A stretch of 64,000 nucleotides of DNA, from assembly GCA_030062745.1 (NCBI GenBank), contig CP099839.1:15050044-15114043 (forward strand). The letters run 5' to 3'. Made by a program: the position numbers and the translations under genes. Source of the DNA: Capitulum mitella (taxonomy: Eukaryota; Arthropoda; Thecostraca; Pollicipedomorpha; Pollicipedidae). The notes beneath the pieces were generated by a model, which saw only the letters and a list, made by a program, of their open reading frames with translations, was not told the origin of the DNA and made no database searches. Of this stretch, positions 13,200 to 26,600 are shown piece after piece (position 1 is the stretch's first letter; each line of letters starts with the position of its first letter).

Positions 13200-14310
13200 T
13201 CACATTGCTGTAAGTTCATTGGGGGCTGGTTATAGATTGTGGGTGCTCTTGAGGAAAACTACCTCTTCCCCATCCTAGAATGAGACATAGAGCAAGTTGT
13301 CCTGCCTGGTGGTCTGCTCTCCCACTGCTGTTTGCACACAGGAGGTTAGCAAGGGACTCCAGTTTGCCACGAGACAGCACCTTGTGCATCAGGCTCAGTG
13401 TCACTGGTACAGCCAAAGGAGGGCTGGGGGCCCAGGACTCCTCTTTAGGCCCACATTTTCTTGTGAAAACCATTGTTCATCATCTTCCCAGCAAGCTATT
13501 TCCACATGATTTCAGTTTGCACTGGGCTCCAGGCCCTCTCCTTAATATAATACTGACTGTGCCCCTGCTCAGTGTGGCCAGGCCTGCAAGCTGTTGGGAG
13601 GGGAGCCACCAAGTTTCTCACACAGTGAGGAACATGATCAAACTTCTGGCTATTAAAAATTGTTGAAGCTGCATAGTTCAAAATCTTCTGAATTTTGTGC
13701 ATGTTCTTTTTTGTACTGTTGTAAAGGACAGATATATAGTAATGGAACTGTGAAAGTACCAGAGCTGTGAGTAGCATTTTGATAATGCTCTGGAGCACAG
13801 GATGGTAGGCATGAGAGAGTCTGGCTAGTGTTCCCAAGCAGCAATGGCTGATGAGTGACACATGGGCATATCAAGATAAAGCTTTGTCCACAATACTGCC
13901 AAGATTTTTCACCTTGTCACAAGGATCAAGGGACCATGGAAGGTGACTTCAGTGTTTGGGAGGGCACACAAATCTGGGCAATTTCTGAAAGTGACAAGTT
14001 CACTTTGTCCCAGTAACCTTGAGGGTGTTTGTGCAGAACCACAAGTCCAGAGAGGTGAGGGAGGGCTCAAATTTGGATATGAGTATTGGGAGTTTGCTCT
14101 TTTTGCCCAATACTAAGCACCTGCATGTCATCAGCATACTGCACAACACTGGCCTCTGCCAAGAACAATGCCATGTGGCCAGTAAAAACTGTGAACATAA
14201 GCTCTTCCATACAACTGAATTTAACATACAAATTACTGTAAAAGCCCCCAAAACCTGCATTTTGAAGACTTTTACATAGATTACAGTAAAACAATAACTG
14301 ATGAATTTTA
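13200..14310 (-). pseudogene. Decayed LINE reverse transcriptase relic
   Basis: Minus-strand translation in shifting frames recalls the C-terminal half of a non-LTR reverse transcriptase of the Jockey/CR1 kind. QYADDMQVL near 14,110-14,140 is the YADD catalytic box. It is followed by a 'L.SLDLW..TNTLKVTGTK' segment near 14,000-14,060, and then by a thumb-like 'LLTALVLSQFHYYISVLY' and 'HKIQKILNYAA' at about 13,660-13,780. Frames are broken and no full ORF remains. It lies inside the 5' intron of the ORP gene, in a CpG-depleted stretch. The class assignment is moderate; the LINE origin is fairly firm. Confidence 0.7.
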
Positions 14311-14581
14311 GTACTGTGGGTTGCTTCAAGAGATACATACTGTAAGAGACCAGGACCAACATTACATAGGGACAAACATAACCAACATAAGGACCAACAT
14401 TACATACCTACTTTACATATATACATACTTGTCATGCAGCCCACTATACACAGATACATTAAAGAGAACCATGGGTGTAGCAGCCTGTAGGGTGGGTACA
14501 GAAGCAGCCCTACCAACTTTCATTTGCCGATCCGACACAAATTAACTGAAAACACAGCCAACACGCCTCCTTCCCTACCAT

Positions 14582-15400
14582 AGTTCAGCTCCAGTGTTTA
14601 GATAAGCAGCTTGTCAGCCACCAAAGTAACAGCCTCCAACCTCCAAACGTCGCTCCCCTTTTATTTCCTGTCTTCTCCAAAGTATCTTTGTCGTACTCGT
14701 TACAAGACGTCCTGTTATGGGCACGCCTTTCGCATACGTCCGACTCACCAAAGCTAAGCAATAATATTTAACATCGAACAGCTTCTATGCTATTTCTGCA
14801 CGTCAATTGTATGCACATTCGGTAGCAGCTGCTCAAGTTTGTTGATACAAATATAGCGCAAAAAATGCAGGAAAATTGCAATCAAAGCTTGCACTGTGCG
14901 CAGTTTGCACTTGGTCAAGATTCAGGAACCCACATGAAAATTTTTGAGCAGCTGGTGATGCTCGGTTTTGTTGGAAAATGTGCCGAAAAAGAAAAGAAGT
15001 TAGTTTCAACCAGTGTACCATTACAATTCTATCAAGTCTGTACTCTCTGTTTTAATAATGCCTTTTCACCGGAAATTAAGTTCATATATATTTTTAAAAC
15101 TTTCATAATGCAGATTCCAGCTGTATAAATGCGTTTCACACTAAGCTAAACTGGAATACTCGTAATGTAAGGACGTTTTTAGTTTTTTTTTATAAAAATA
15201 TTTTCATTTTATCACTCATCCTGTTTATCAACAGCTGACTGCACTGATGTCGGGACTACATGTCCAACGCACTGTGAGGAGACTGTGGAAATCGGTTGGT
15301 CCTTTGGTAGATAGTCACGAAGCGTTCCGTGTTTAGTCCCTTCGGGTCAAGACTCATACGGTATGTGTCGTGCAAATGACAGGTTATAGCCTTGCCAGTC
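14582..15400. promoter_or_regulatory. Putative divergent promoter region between the ORP gene and ksr
   Basis: A CpG-containing gap separates two CpG-depleted gene bodies that point away from each other: ORP on the left (minus) and ksr on the right (plus). No coding exon was recognised. I infer promoter function from position and composition, not from a specific core motif. The untranslated first exon of ksr may start here. Confidence 0.45.
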
Positions 15401-16423
15401 ATGGGGTTGGCGATTTCCCAAAGAATAATGTTTCAGTAGTTTCATCGTGGCAACGTTTGAGTATTATCATCATGCTCTGCTTTTTAGGGCCTCATCCTTG
15501 CATTCATAACTTGATGGTGCCTGGCCCATTGGCGTCATTCTTTGGTAGGGACTGCTGCACTTTTCATGTTTGTTTTTATCAATGTAACCAATTGTGGAAA
15601 GACTCCATCTTTGCTTAATATTGCTGCTTTCACTGTGGTTCATGCTTGTGTCTGCTAGCAATAGCTTCAAGTTGTTTATCAGGAGATTGTATGTTGTCCC
15701 CATCATGTGTAAGTGGTAGTCGACCCAAGAGACCTCAGGTAATACAAACTGCACTGATTGCTGATTAAAGTGACTGTTACCATATATACATTTTTGCGGC
15801 TGTTCCCACATTAGCACACTAGCACACTGCATTTTGTCCATTTGGGAATATGTCAAATGAAATAAAAAAAAATAGAGAAATGGGCTAGTGGCATAAATGA
15901 AACTCAGTTTGTGGTCAGAATTAGCTGTGCATGTAATATGTGCACTTGTAAAATAATGAATGGAAACAATGACTGTGTCATAATCTACTATGATTAGTGT
16001 GACTCCTGCCATTTGGAATGTTGCCATGGTGCTAGTGAGATCTATATCAGTTTCTGTTGTTTTTGCCATGTTGTTTTTAATTTAGGATTTTGCACTATTT
16101 AAACCCTCTGCTTAAAACCTAGAGAGTCCTTAGGTAACATGAACAATGTTTAGAACAAAAGCCAAATGACTGCATTTTTTTTGTATCTTAGGCATGTTGG
16201 TTTAAATGTTAAAATTGCTTGTGAGATTCCTAGGAATTATTATGCTGGGTCTGTAATATTTGTACATTGGTCCAGCTATGCATATATTGGAGCAGAATGC
16301 TTAGTTTTAATCTTCTGGCTATTTTCAGCCCATGCACTCATGCATCCTGATGATGCTGGTTTTCTGGGGGATGCATTTGCTTGTTGGGTTGCAAGACCAT
16401 ATGAAGCACTATTTCATTAAGCT

Positions 16424-17217
16424 TAGGGATGCACCACTTTTGGATTTTTGTGATCTAGCCAGATACTGGATATGCCAGATCAGGCTGCTGGATATCTGGC
16501 CAGATACTAGATATTATGGTTTCCTATTTTTATTTGCTATTTGTTACTGAAACATGTAATAAAAAGATTGGGCTCAGAAAAAGGTCTCAAAAATTAAGAA
16601 ATATTCAGTGAAAAATATTAACAGTTTATGAGTCATTCCCATAGTGCTTACAGTTATTGTGAGGTGTCCACATGTTTCACTCCAAAAAAAAAATAAAGAA
16701 CATAACAATCATAGTGAAGCTCACTACCTCTGACTGTAGGCAAAAAGCAAAGGCCTCAGAATATGCAGAATGCCATTATAGCACCTTGGTAGACCTAGAA
16801 TACCTGGCTTGATAAGCATTCTGTAGAAATACTATGGTGTATCCATTGAAGTACATTATCCTGTAATGCATTTGCACAGTAGTATTCTGGACAGACAAAA
16901 ATGTTTGGACAACAGAAAGATGATGCACCATGAAGTGGGTTGCTGACTACATGCTGGCTGTTGCTGCACTGCTTTGAGCTTTGAGTCCCACCCTTGCAAA
17001 TTATGTCTCAACCCCTCTGAACTAAGTAGAAAAAGGAGTGCTTCAGACAGACCATGGAACTGTCAGTTACATCAACCATCTAATATAACAATGCTCATTG
17101 CTCCTGAAATGATTTTGTAGGTAGACATAAGAACATCTTGATTGTACACTCAAAAGCCAAACATCTGGCAATATCTGGGCAGATATCTGGCTGGACCAGA
17201 TGTTTGGTGTATCCCTA
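16424..17217. mobile_element. hAT-like non-autonomous DNA transposon
   Basis: The left end begins TAGGGATGCACCAC at 16424 and the right end finishes GGTGTATCCCTA at 17217, an inverted pair typical of hAT elements. Behind each end is an inverted 'CCAGATA..TCTGG' block. The flanking 8-mers ATTAAGCT (16416-16423) and ATTGAGTT (17218-17225) differ by two transitions and fit an aged 8-bp target duplication. There is no transposase. It lies in the 5' intron of ksr. Confidence 0.7.
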
Positions 17218-17629
17218 ATTGAGTTTAATGCACTGTGCAGCTCATTGCTCCAATAATGATCAGACCAGACCAGACCAGGGTTATTAATCTATTATTTCTG
17301 GTGATTTGTCATTTGATGCACATTGCATCCTGTTGCTTTTTTATGCACCCAATTGAAATGTGATTTTCTGACCATTTTTTTTTATTCCAGCAGGAAGATT
17401 AATCAAATTTGGACACAAGTGATGGTGATGCTCTGCATGGAAAAGATCAAATGCATCCACCACAGATTTTCTGTTTGTAGTCAATAACAAATATTCACAA
17501 GATGGTCTGAAAATCAGGCCATCAACAAACATTTCATCCCAGTGATTGAATGGGCATTGCTTTAAACTGTCTATGTATGGGTCATTGAGGTAGATATATT
17601 GCACACTTGATGTGTTGATTCAAGAAGAA

Positions 17630-20600
17630 ATGAGTGAAGATGTAGAACAAAGCACCCTTCAAGCAATAGAATGGTGCACAAATTCACAGTGTTTGATTGA
17701 AATATCAGCAGAACATCTTGAAGGACTAAGAACACAGTGCCTGACTAGTGCAGTACTGACGCAGCAAGAAATAAGAAGAATTGAAGTGAGTTTTAGACAT
17801 CATTATTGTCTTAATGACTGATGCAATGCTAGTGTGTTCTGCAGCATGCTTATCTCAGAACATCATCTGTTGTATGGTGTTTGGAATGTTGTTTGTGAAG
17901 GATTTGAACCTTTCTGCTTGTCTTTAGTAACAGCACATAGCATTATGCAGGCTGTAGGGACATGCCATCCTGATTGGCAAGAAGAACCATTGAGTGTACT
18001 TAAAGTGGGGACCATATGATTAGGAGACCGTTTGCTGTCAAGTTATTCTGTTTGCAGTGCATTGTTTTCTTGAGCATTGTTTTAGTTATTGATGGCATCA
18101 AGCAACCAAAGTTTTTTCCAGTGTAGTTCTGTATAGGATGATAATGTGCCATGATCATCCATTAAGTTTAGCTTCATTCTTGCTCATAGCTTTGACAAGG
18201 TTTTGAATTGACAGATTACCATTGTCACAGGGAAAGCTGATAAAGTTGTTTAGCAGCCAGCTGGTTGCCAAGTCACGGATCCCTAGTGAGGATCTGGAGT
18301 CATCAGGATGTGAGGACTACCCATCCCTGCAGCTGTGGCTGAAGGTTGTTGGCCTCAGCCAGTCTGCTGTTGAGGCAAGTTACTGTGCCGCTTGCTGTGA
18401 TTTACAAAACTAGTCTGAATTGTATTAGCCATGTATTGAGAAGAACTAGGATTCTGTGAACATTTCCATATTGTACTGTTCAAGTTGCAGGATTAATGGT
18501 CTTTGTATACTTGTGGATTTCTGCTGCAAGTTTTGCATCCCATAAACAGATCAAGCAATTTTCTTACATGTTTGTTTTACATCAAATTTCATGCAGTTTC
18601 TGTTGACTTCACAACACAGATGGTGTGCAGCAAGTACCATTCGATGGAGGCACTGGTGGAGAGCAGTGAGTCGGAGCTGCGGGCCGTGCTGCCGGCCGCC
18701 GGCTTTGAGGACGACGTGCGGCGGCTCAGCCGTGCTATGCACAACATGAAAAAGTACACAGGTAAATATCAACACACTGTACTGTTGTAACTTTGTATCT
18801 GGTCCGTCTGCATACAGCTGGCATGTTGCGTTTTGTTCTGTGCAAACAGGCTTGGTAATTAGGCATGCTTATTTCTAGGACTAGTTCATCTGCAGTCCAG
18901 AGTGATAAGGGAGGATACAGATGTTACATTTACCTTTCTTTTTAATATTTTGCTCACTTACTGGCATTAGTGGCTGCTTGGAATGTTCCACATTGTCTCA
19001 GTGCATGTGTTTTGTTTCATAAATGGCTGCTGACATTAAAGTAGCAGTTTCTACAGATGAAACATTTATGATGTCTGTTGAATACTGGAAGTGTATTTGG
19101 TATATCCCACACTTTCTCAAACTGGTGCATTTTTTGAATTGCTGGCTAAAAAACTTGATTGTAAAGTTTTTCAATTGAAAATTGTTTGAATTTGAATTCA
19201 ATTGAACATCAGAATACTTGTGTAGTTACTGGATGATTGGAGGGAAAATATAAAAGTTTTACCTTTTGTTTGTTTGTGTTGTACTTTGCTCAGATGCCAA
19301 ATGTTCTTTGGAAGCAAGGGCATAGAATTACAATTTTGTCATGTTGTTATTGAAAACAGCTTACATAGTACATAAGCACTGAATTATGATTTCTCAGTCA
19401 TGTCTTATTTTACTCAACCAATATATCAAAGCATTTCTCATGCTTTTCACATCATCCATTTTGTCACAGTTGATGGATGATCATCATGCCATGTGGTAAT
19501 GTGCTCTGAATTTGGCTTATGAGGATTGGCGAGACCTCACAATCTTATGGGATGCCAGATGCCTAGTCCAGTTACACGTTTCTGCTGGGTTTTCAGAGAG
19601 CGTGCTGGAAGGCGATTCATGCAGCAGTCCAGACTTGCCTCTGTACTGGGACTCCTGGGAAGCCTCTTCACCAAGTCTCAAAAGGAGACCCAGGTATGGT
19701 AATCCACCACTCATGCTATCAGCTGAGCATTTTGACAGGATCATCTCCCATGGTACTGAGCATTTTTGGACATTTGTGGTGTTTTATGGTGGGCTCAGTG
19801 CAGTGAAGAGCCAGTTTTTTTATACACTTTATTATTTAGCAATGTGGTCTGGTGGTTCTGGGGCCTCTGCTGTTCGCCCTGGGAAGCGTTAGGTTCGGTC
19901 TCTGCGTCGGCTAACCGGTGACCGCTCTCCAGGTCGTCGGTGTCGTCGTCCGACGAGACGCAGCAGTCTGAGTCGTCGGCGCCGACGCCATCCGAGTCGT
20001 CGTGCCACTCGCAGACGCAGGCGATGCTCAGCGACCTGAGTCAGAGCCTGCCGGCGGGCGAGTCTAGTCCTCCGCGCACACCGCCGCTCAGTCGCACCGC
20101 CAGAGGTCAGTCCTCCGCGCACACCGCCGCTCAGCCGCACCGCCAGAGGTCAGTCCTCCGCGCACACCGCCGCTCAGTCCCACCACCAGAGGTCAGTCCT
20201 CCGCGCACACCGCCGCTCAGTCGCACCGCCAGAGGTCAGTCCTCGGCGCACACCGCCGCTCAGTCGCACCGCCAGAGGTCAGTCCTCGGCGCACACCGCC
20301 GCTCAGTCGCACCGCCAGAGGTCAGTCCTCCGCGCACACCGCCGCTCAGCCGCACCGCCAGAGGTCAGTCCTCCGCGCACACCGCCGCTCAGTCCCACCA
20401 CCAGAGGTCAGTCCTCCGCGCACACCGCCGCTCAGTCGCACCGCCAGAGGTCAGTCCTCGGCGCACACCGCCGCCCAGCCGCACCGCCAGAGGTCAGTCC
20501 TCGGCGCACACCGCCGCTCAGTCCCACCACCAGAGGTCAGTCCTCCGCGCACACCGCCGCCCAGTCGCACCGCCAGAGGTCAGTCCTCGGCGCACACCGC

Positions 20601-23600
20601 CGCTCAGCCGCACCGCCAGTGGTCAGTCCTCGGCGCACACCGCCGCTCAGCCGCACCGCCAGTGGTCAGTCCTCCGCGCACACCGCCGCCCAGTCGCACC
20701 ACCAGAGGTCAGTCCTCCGCGCACACCGCCGCCCAGTCGCACCGCCAGTGGTCAGTCCTCCGCGCACACCGCCGCCCAGCCGCACCACCAGTGGTCAGTC
20801 CTCCGCGCACACCGCCGCCCAGCCGCACCACCAGTGGTCAGTCCTCCGCGCACACCGCCGCCCAGCCGCACCACCAGAGGTCGGTCGTTCGTACCGGAGA
20901 GGCCACCACGCTGCCCGCCGGCGCCGGTCCTACCCGCCGGTCTGGTTCGGAGTTACGCAGATTGAGGTCAACCCCCGTTGAGGCGGCACGCCGGATGTGT
21001 CGCGTTTTCCATCGTATAGGGGTCTTTCCCGGACCACCTGGATGTGACTTGGCTGCGATCTTAGTTTTTCCAGGCCTTAAACTCGCCATTAGCTTGGCTG
21101 CGTTGTCTGACGTAAGGAATGAGCTGCGCTGCGCCCAGACTGGCGTCAGAGTCTGCGAGGGACTGTTCCGGACGCAGTTTGCGAGACGACTCAGCGCGGC
21201 GGGCGCCGGTGGCCGTGGTTCGGCGCGGGACGGAGGGTGTCGCCGATAACCGGTCTCCCCTCCGCCGACAGATGGCGCCACGCCGTCAGCGAGCCGGCGC
21301 CACCATACGGGCCTGCGGGACGCCGGCGCCGACCCGACCACGCTCACCAAGTCGCGCTCCCACGAGAGCCAGCTGGCCGGCCGGCTGGAGGCGGCCGGCG
21401 AGGCGGCCCAGTCGCGGTACGGCGCGCGTGACGGCAAAGCGCGACTGCTGTGTTGCGCGGCTGATGTGTGATGGCCGGCTGGGTACGGTCATGGAGGTTT
21501 AATCGTATTTGCGGGATGAGACGCCGTGATGTGTCGTGGTCAGTTGGTGCTGAACGTTGGATAATCGCTATGCGGTTACGACCACGATTGAAGCGTCACT
21601 GCACTGCGTCGGCCTTGTCGCCTGAATGGCCTCTCTGCTTTTACCAGGCTCCGTGGATAAGGCAGACACGGAGATGGCTCCCCGACGCCTTTTTTGCCTG
21701 AAAATCATGGAAGTCGGCGTTGGGGCGTTGGAAGTGAGGCGTTGTTGAGCGATGTCACGCTGCTCATTGTTTTCGGCCGCAGGGTGGACTCAGAGATGTC
21801 CGAGGCCCAGGAGTCTGCCGTGAGGTCGCCAGGGGCTGCAGCCAGTCCCGCCCCGTCCGCTGCCGTACAGACGCCCACCAGATGTGAGTTCCGTCCCTTC
21901 TGCTGCATACATACACGCTCTGAACCTAACAGTCTCCCTCTCGTGTGGCATGGACGCCCGATAAACGTGAATCGTTCCTTAGTGTACTGTGGAACAGACA
22001 CACCAAACTTCAGTCCCGTTTAACTCAGACGCGAGTCCCTCCATCTGTAGACCCAGAAATGCCTCTTTCCCGCACTGCTTGTCCAGACCAAGATAATCGT
22101 AAGTGGCTCCAGTTCTGGGATGCACTTGCTTCGTGTTTTTCTGAAATTAGTTTTGGATATCCCCAGTATGGTGGTGATACGGCGTCTTACCGTGCTGCAG
22201 TCCACTGCTTTTGGTGAGGCGTGCTTCGTTCAGAGTCGGGGCTTTGGTGTGAAGCCCGGTCGGTGTGTGGATGGAATCCGGTAAACCTAGCTCTTCAGGG
22301 TGGGCGCTGCGACGAATCTCCCCACGGTACACAAGTGTTCCAATTGAATTTGAGCTTTGCATTTGACTTGTTATGGGAAACACAGTAGTTTGCAAGGACT
22401 CCTCCACCTGACATCGATCCGAGGCTCCCAGCATTTGGCGTCCGCTGGCAGTTGTGTGATGTTACGTTCTGGCAAGGCATTTCATGCTTTTATGTAATTT
22501 GAAAGGAGTACGTAATTGGAAGGGAAAGGAATACTTTATTTGAAGGAAAAATTGAAACCCCAACTTTGTAATGGGCATAAAGTGAGCCTAACTGAATAAG
22601 GTCATCTGATCCTGGCCTTCTATCAGCGTACCAAATAGATAACCAGGCAGGGACACAAAAGTCCCGTCCGAGTGAGCGAAACATTAAGTTTGAAAAGACT
22701 GAGTTTTAATATGCGTATCCCGTCGGGAGACAACATTTGATTGCTGCGTAACGAAACTATGTAATATTTTTCTCGGTAATCTGTTGGGGGAGCTAGGATT
22801 ACTTTGGTCATTGGGGAACAGTTTAATTTGTGAAAGTTAAATGTAAACCTTTGAGCCGTAAGCCTGGCAAATGAATGATGGAGCTTATTTCAGATGAGGG
22901 TCAGTTTCAGGGGCGCAGCCAGGATATTCCTGAGGGGAGGGGGGGGGGCGAGCTCATTGTGACCTGAAATCATACGAAAACCGTCTGCTGGGAAGGCGAT
23001 GTACAATGAGCTTCACAAAAATGCGGACGTAAGGGGGCGTCCTTTCCTCGCCCACTGGGTGCACTGGTTTGACGAACTGGTTTGACGAACTGAATTGCTA
23101 GCATTGCTTGATTAAACATTTTCAAAGCAGGGAGATATTGGTTAGGACATAAATATCAGTGCAATGTGACTGCGCATGTGTCATATTTTTCACATTCCTG
23201 TGAACCATTAAAAGCAGATTTTCGGAATATCTCTTAGTTAATCATTACTCGGCCACATGTTCGGCTCAGTCACGTCGTCTTCAGAAAAATGTGTATTCTC
23301 TTTGCCATTGTTTTCGTAGTTGCAGTCTATCGCATTTGGCTGCCCCCGTAAACGCAAAAGATGATTCATTGTTCATAGGAACTGATGTAGGTACTATGAA
23401 GGACCTACAATAGGACCACACAGGACATGGTATAGGGTTACTGGGGCTTCCGCTGGGAACACTGTGCGTGATACGTGCTTGAAACCAAGCAACACCTGGT
23501 TGTGAAAGATCCGCAGGGGTCTGTCATCATGGTCATGTGCCAGTATTCACACCAGCTTGCGGATGCCAGAACGGATTCAAATAAATATAATTACTGTGTA

Positions 23601-26600
23601 CGCGCCGTCCGTAGAGCTGAAGTTAACAGTGGCGTGCTTACCGGTAGCCGTGCTTGCGGGTTCCATTCAGTTTTAATGGATGCGAACATTTTACCTGGAA
23701 TTCTTTTTTGGAAAGTTTCCATATATCACTTGCATTGGTCATGTGGTAGATCAAAATGTTGACACGGTGAGCTGGTGTTAAAACACGCGCACTCAAGCAG
23801 AGAAAATACATTGCGTGCACGCCCGTAAAGCTGCGTTTCTTGAGGACGCTGTCGTCTCTGCCGTGTCCCGATTGGGCTTTCATCGTACTTGTACCGATTT
23901 TTTAAAATACAGGTGATGTTCGCAGTTATGAAGTTTACTACTCTGAATGCCGGGAGGTGGTGTATGCCGGTGAGTGTCGATCTGCCGGTGTTTTGGCTCC
24001 GGCCGGTGACCGGCTGCTAACCGTTGGGATGGCGCCGGCAGCCACCACGCTCCAGGTGCCCCGCTCGCCGCACACGCCCACCCTGCCGGGCAGCATGAGC
24101 CACGTGATCGCGCACAAGTTCACCAAGACGTTCAAGGTCTCCACCTGCGACTTCTGCAAGAAGCAGATGATCTACGGTAGGTGGCGGTCGTGTCGGGGCG
24201 TGACCGAACCACGGAGACCCACTTGCCTCCCACCGGCGGCCGGGAATTTAACAGACCACCGCCAGCTCAGTCCGTTCCTGGGACTGGACGGACCGGTGCC
24301 AGCTCAGTCCGTTCCCGGGACTGGGTGAATCGGCGCCAACTCAGTCCGTCCCCCCGGGCAATGGATGGCCTGACCCAACGTAGTGAGTTCCCCTGAGCAG
24401 TGGACGGACCAGCGCCAGCTCAGTCCATCTCCCGGGCAATGGAAGGACTGGCGCCAACTCAGTCCGTCCCCCAGGACAGGACGGACCGGTGCCGACTCAG
24501 TCCATCCCCCAGGGCTGGACGGATCGGCGCCGGCCCAGTCCGTCCCCGGATAATGAACGGACCGGCGGGGAGGCGGCGCTGGCCGGGACCTCTCCCGTAT
24601 CGGCCGCCCGCCGTCTGGCCGGTGGCCAGGCGGCCGCCAGCGGGCCGGGACCACCGACGGCGGCCGTTGCCGTCAGTTTACCGGCCGCTGTGTTTGCGCC
24701 GTCGGCGGGTCGGACCGGCCCGGCCCGGCGCCGCGGCCGTCAGTTGACTCTGTGCCGGCGCTCGGCAGGTCTGCGGTGTCGTGAGTGCAAGTACAAATGC
24801 CACCGCCCCTGCGAGGAGCGGGTGCCGCCCTCCTGTGGCCTGCCCAGGAAGTACGTCGACTTCTTCATCGATCAAGTCAATAATCAGGTGGGTGCGAGCC
24901 GGCGCGGCGCCTCCAGATCCCGTCAGCTGAGGCCCCGGACGTGACGTGACGCGTCCGTGACGCGATAACGGGCCGTTCGGGCCCGTTATCGGTGTTTACC
25001 AGGCCGAAACCCGAGCAGCACGTGACATGGTCGATGCCATCTGTTACAGGGTAATGCGTCCCCTCTTCTGGCGGGCAAAAGCCAGAGCTCAGGATTCCTG
25101 CACCACAGGCAGCACCACAGACACACGAATTCGAGCATCAGCATACCGGCCTTCCAGGTGAGTGGCGTCGATCGCTCGGCTGAATATCGGATTATCGCTT
25201 CTGTCGATCCATACGACCGGCTCCGTTTGGCATCATATTAAGTGGCCTGGAAGGCATTTTGTTGATGGAAATTTAAGAGCCAGTGGCCAATAAATCAGCC
25301 GTGGTGAAAGGTCGTCGCAGATTTATGACATGTTACGCAGAAGGTTTGATGCATTTTTTTCTTACGTTCGTGTTCGAAAAACATCAGTGCTTTGCTGCTC
25401 ACAGGCGTATCTAAAAGCCCGTATGCGTTGCTCTAATAGTGCGTGATATTGGCGACATAGAGATGCATTCGTCATTGAGAATTTTGCCCTGAAACCATTT
25501 TCATTACTGGCACGACCTGTTGATCCCAGAACTTTTTTGATCAGTTCGGCAGCGCGGCCAGATAAGTGTTTGCCGTGCTTCTCCGTTCCGGTTTGCATGC
25601 CATTACCGCAGATTAACCAAGTTTTCAACAGTCTGGAAACTTTTCTCATTCTGATGAATTAGTTTATTGCCTTATTAATATCAGATAACTGACGCCGCAG
25701 TTTTTTTTTTTTTTTTTGCTTTTCTGGACGTACGCCATCGCTTTCGTATAGTGCAGCAACAATGTTCGTCATTGCGTAACATTTTTGCTGTTTTATCGGA
25801 GGATCGATCGTCAAGGTATTAGAAATAGCGCCTCAGCCCGACCTCTATCGCAGTCTAGGTATGCCAGGTGCGTTCCGCTTGTTCGTCCTGCGTATTTCGT
25901 GTTGAGCCCACCCGGCGTGTGGTGGTACCGGTGAGGCTGCACCCTGGTTACGCCGCCTCGACCGTGTGCCGCAGGGCCAGGACTCGAGCAGCAACACGTC
26001 CAGCTGCAACAGCTCGGCGCCGTCCAGTCCGGCCTACCCGATGGCGACGCCGCCGGCCTCGGCCTCGCGCCATCAGCGGTTCGACTTCCCCGAGGTGGCC
26101 GAGCCGAGCGCGGTGACCGTGGAGCCGCTGCCGCCCCTGCCGCCCCTGCCGCCGCCCTCGCCGCCGCCGTCGGCGCCGCCCCCGCCGGCGCCGGCGCCGG
26201 CGCCGGCCGCGCCCGCCGTTCAGCCGCCGGCGGTCGGCTCGCAGGACTCCGACAAGACCATGAGTCAGACGTCGGCCAGCACGTCGACCGACTCGGAGCG
26301 GACCGTGGCCAGTCGGCTGGACTCTCAGGACTCGACCGTCTCAGAGACGGACGGCATGCCGCGGCAGAACAGCGTGAGTCTCTCACGCCGGTCCCCCGGC
26401 CCGGTCGCCGGCTCGCTCCTCAGGGACCGGCGCGGCGACGCTCGGCAGGTATTTCGCCGGCAGCGTATTTCGCCTGGTTGTGAGCCAGCTGTCCTGTTTC
26501 GTGTTCCGTGCGTGCGTGCTACGCAACAGGAGTCGGTGTGGCTGGCGAGGCGGCATTCTGTCGTGTGGCGGGCGTTGGTCGTGTGACCCTCCGCTGACGC

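Larger units (their letters stand above)
11100..14500. other. CpG-depleted 5' body of the ORP gene
   Basis: CG dinucleotides are nearly absent while TG and CA abound. For example, 12,181-12,660 contains no CG at all. The depleted zone covers the ORP 5' intron and the first PH exon, and gives way to CpG-rich sequence before 10.1 kb. Confidence 0.75.
15400..19560. other. CpG-depleted 5' body of ksr
   Basis: This is the long 5' intron region and first exons of ksr. From 16,081 to 16,560 there is no CG in 480 bases. The depletion spares the short coding exon at 18620-18761, which is locally CpG-rich, and ends near 19.6 kb, after which introns are GC- and CpG-rich. A roughly 200-codon open frame at 15470-16069 (minus) lies here; I see no family resemblance in it and treat it as chance. 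Confidence 0.7.

Noticed and set aside
15470..16069. Minus-strand frame of 199 codons in the ksr 5' intron
   Set aside because: CpG-depleted AT-rich sequence, no recognisable family, no splice or promoter context; chance remains likely.
19940..21249. Open plus-strand frames of 341, 120 and 195 codons rich in Ser, Arg, Pro and His
   Set aside because: All cross the 43-bp array in different frames; only the first 173 bases (19933-20105) belong to ksr by phase.
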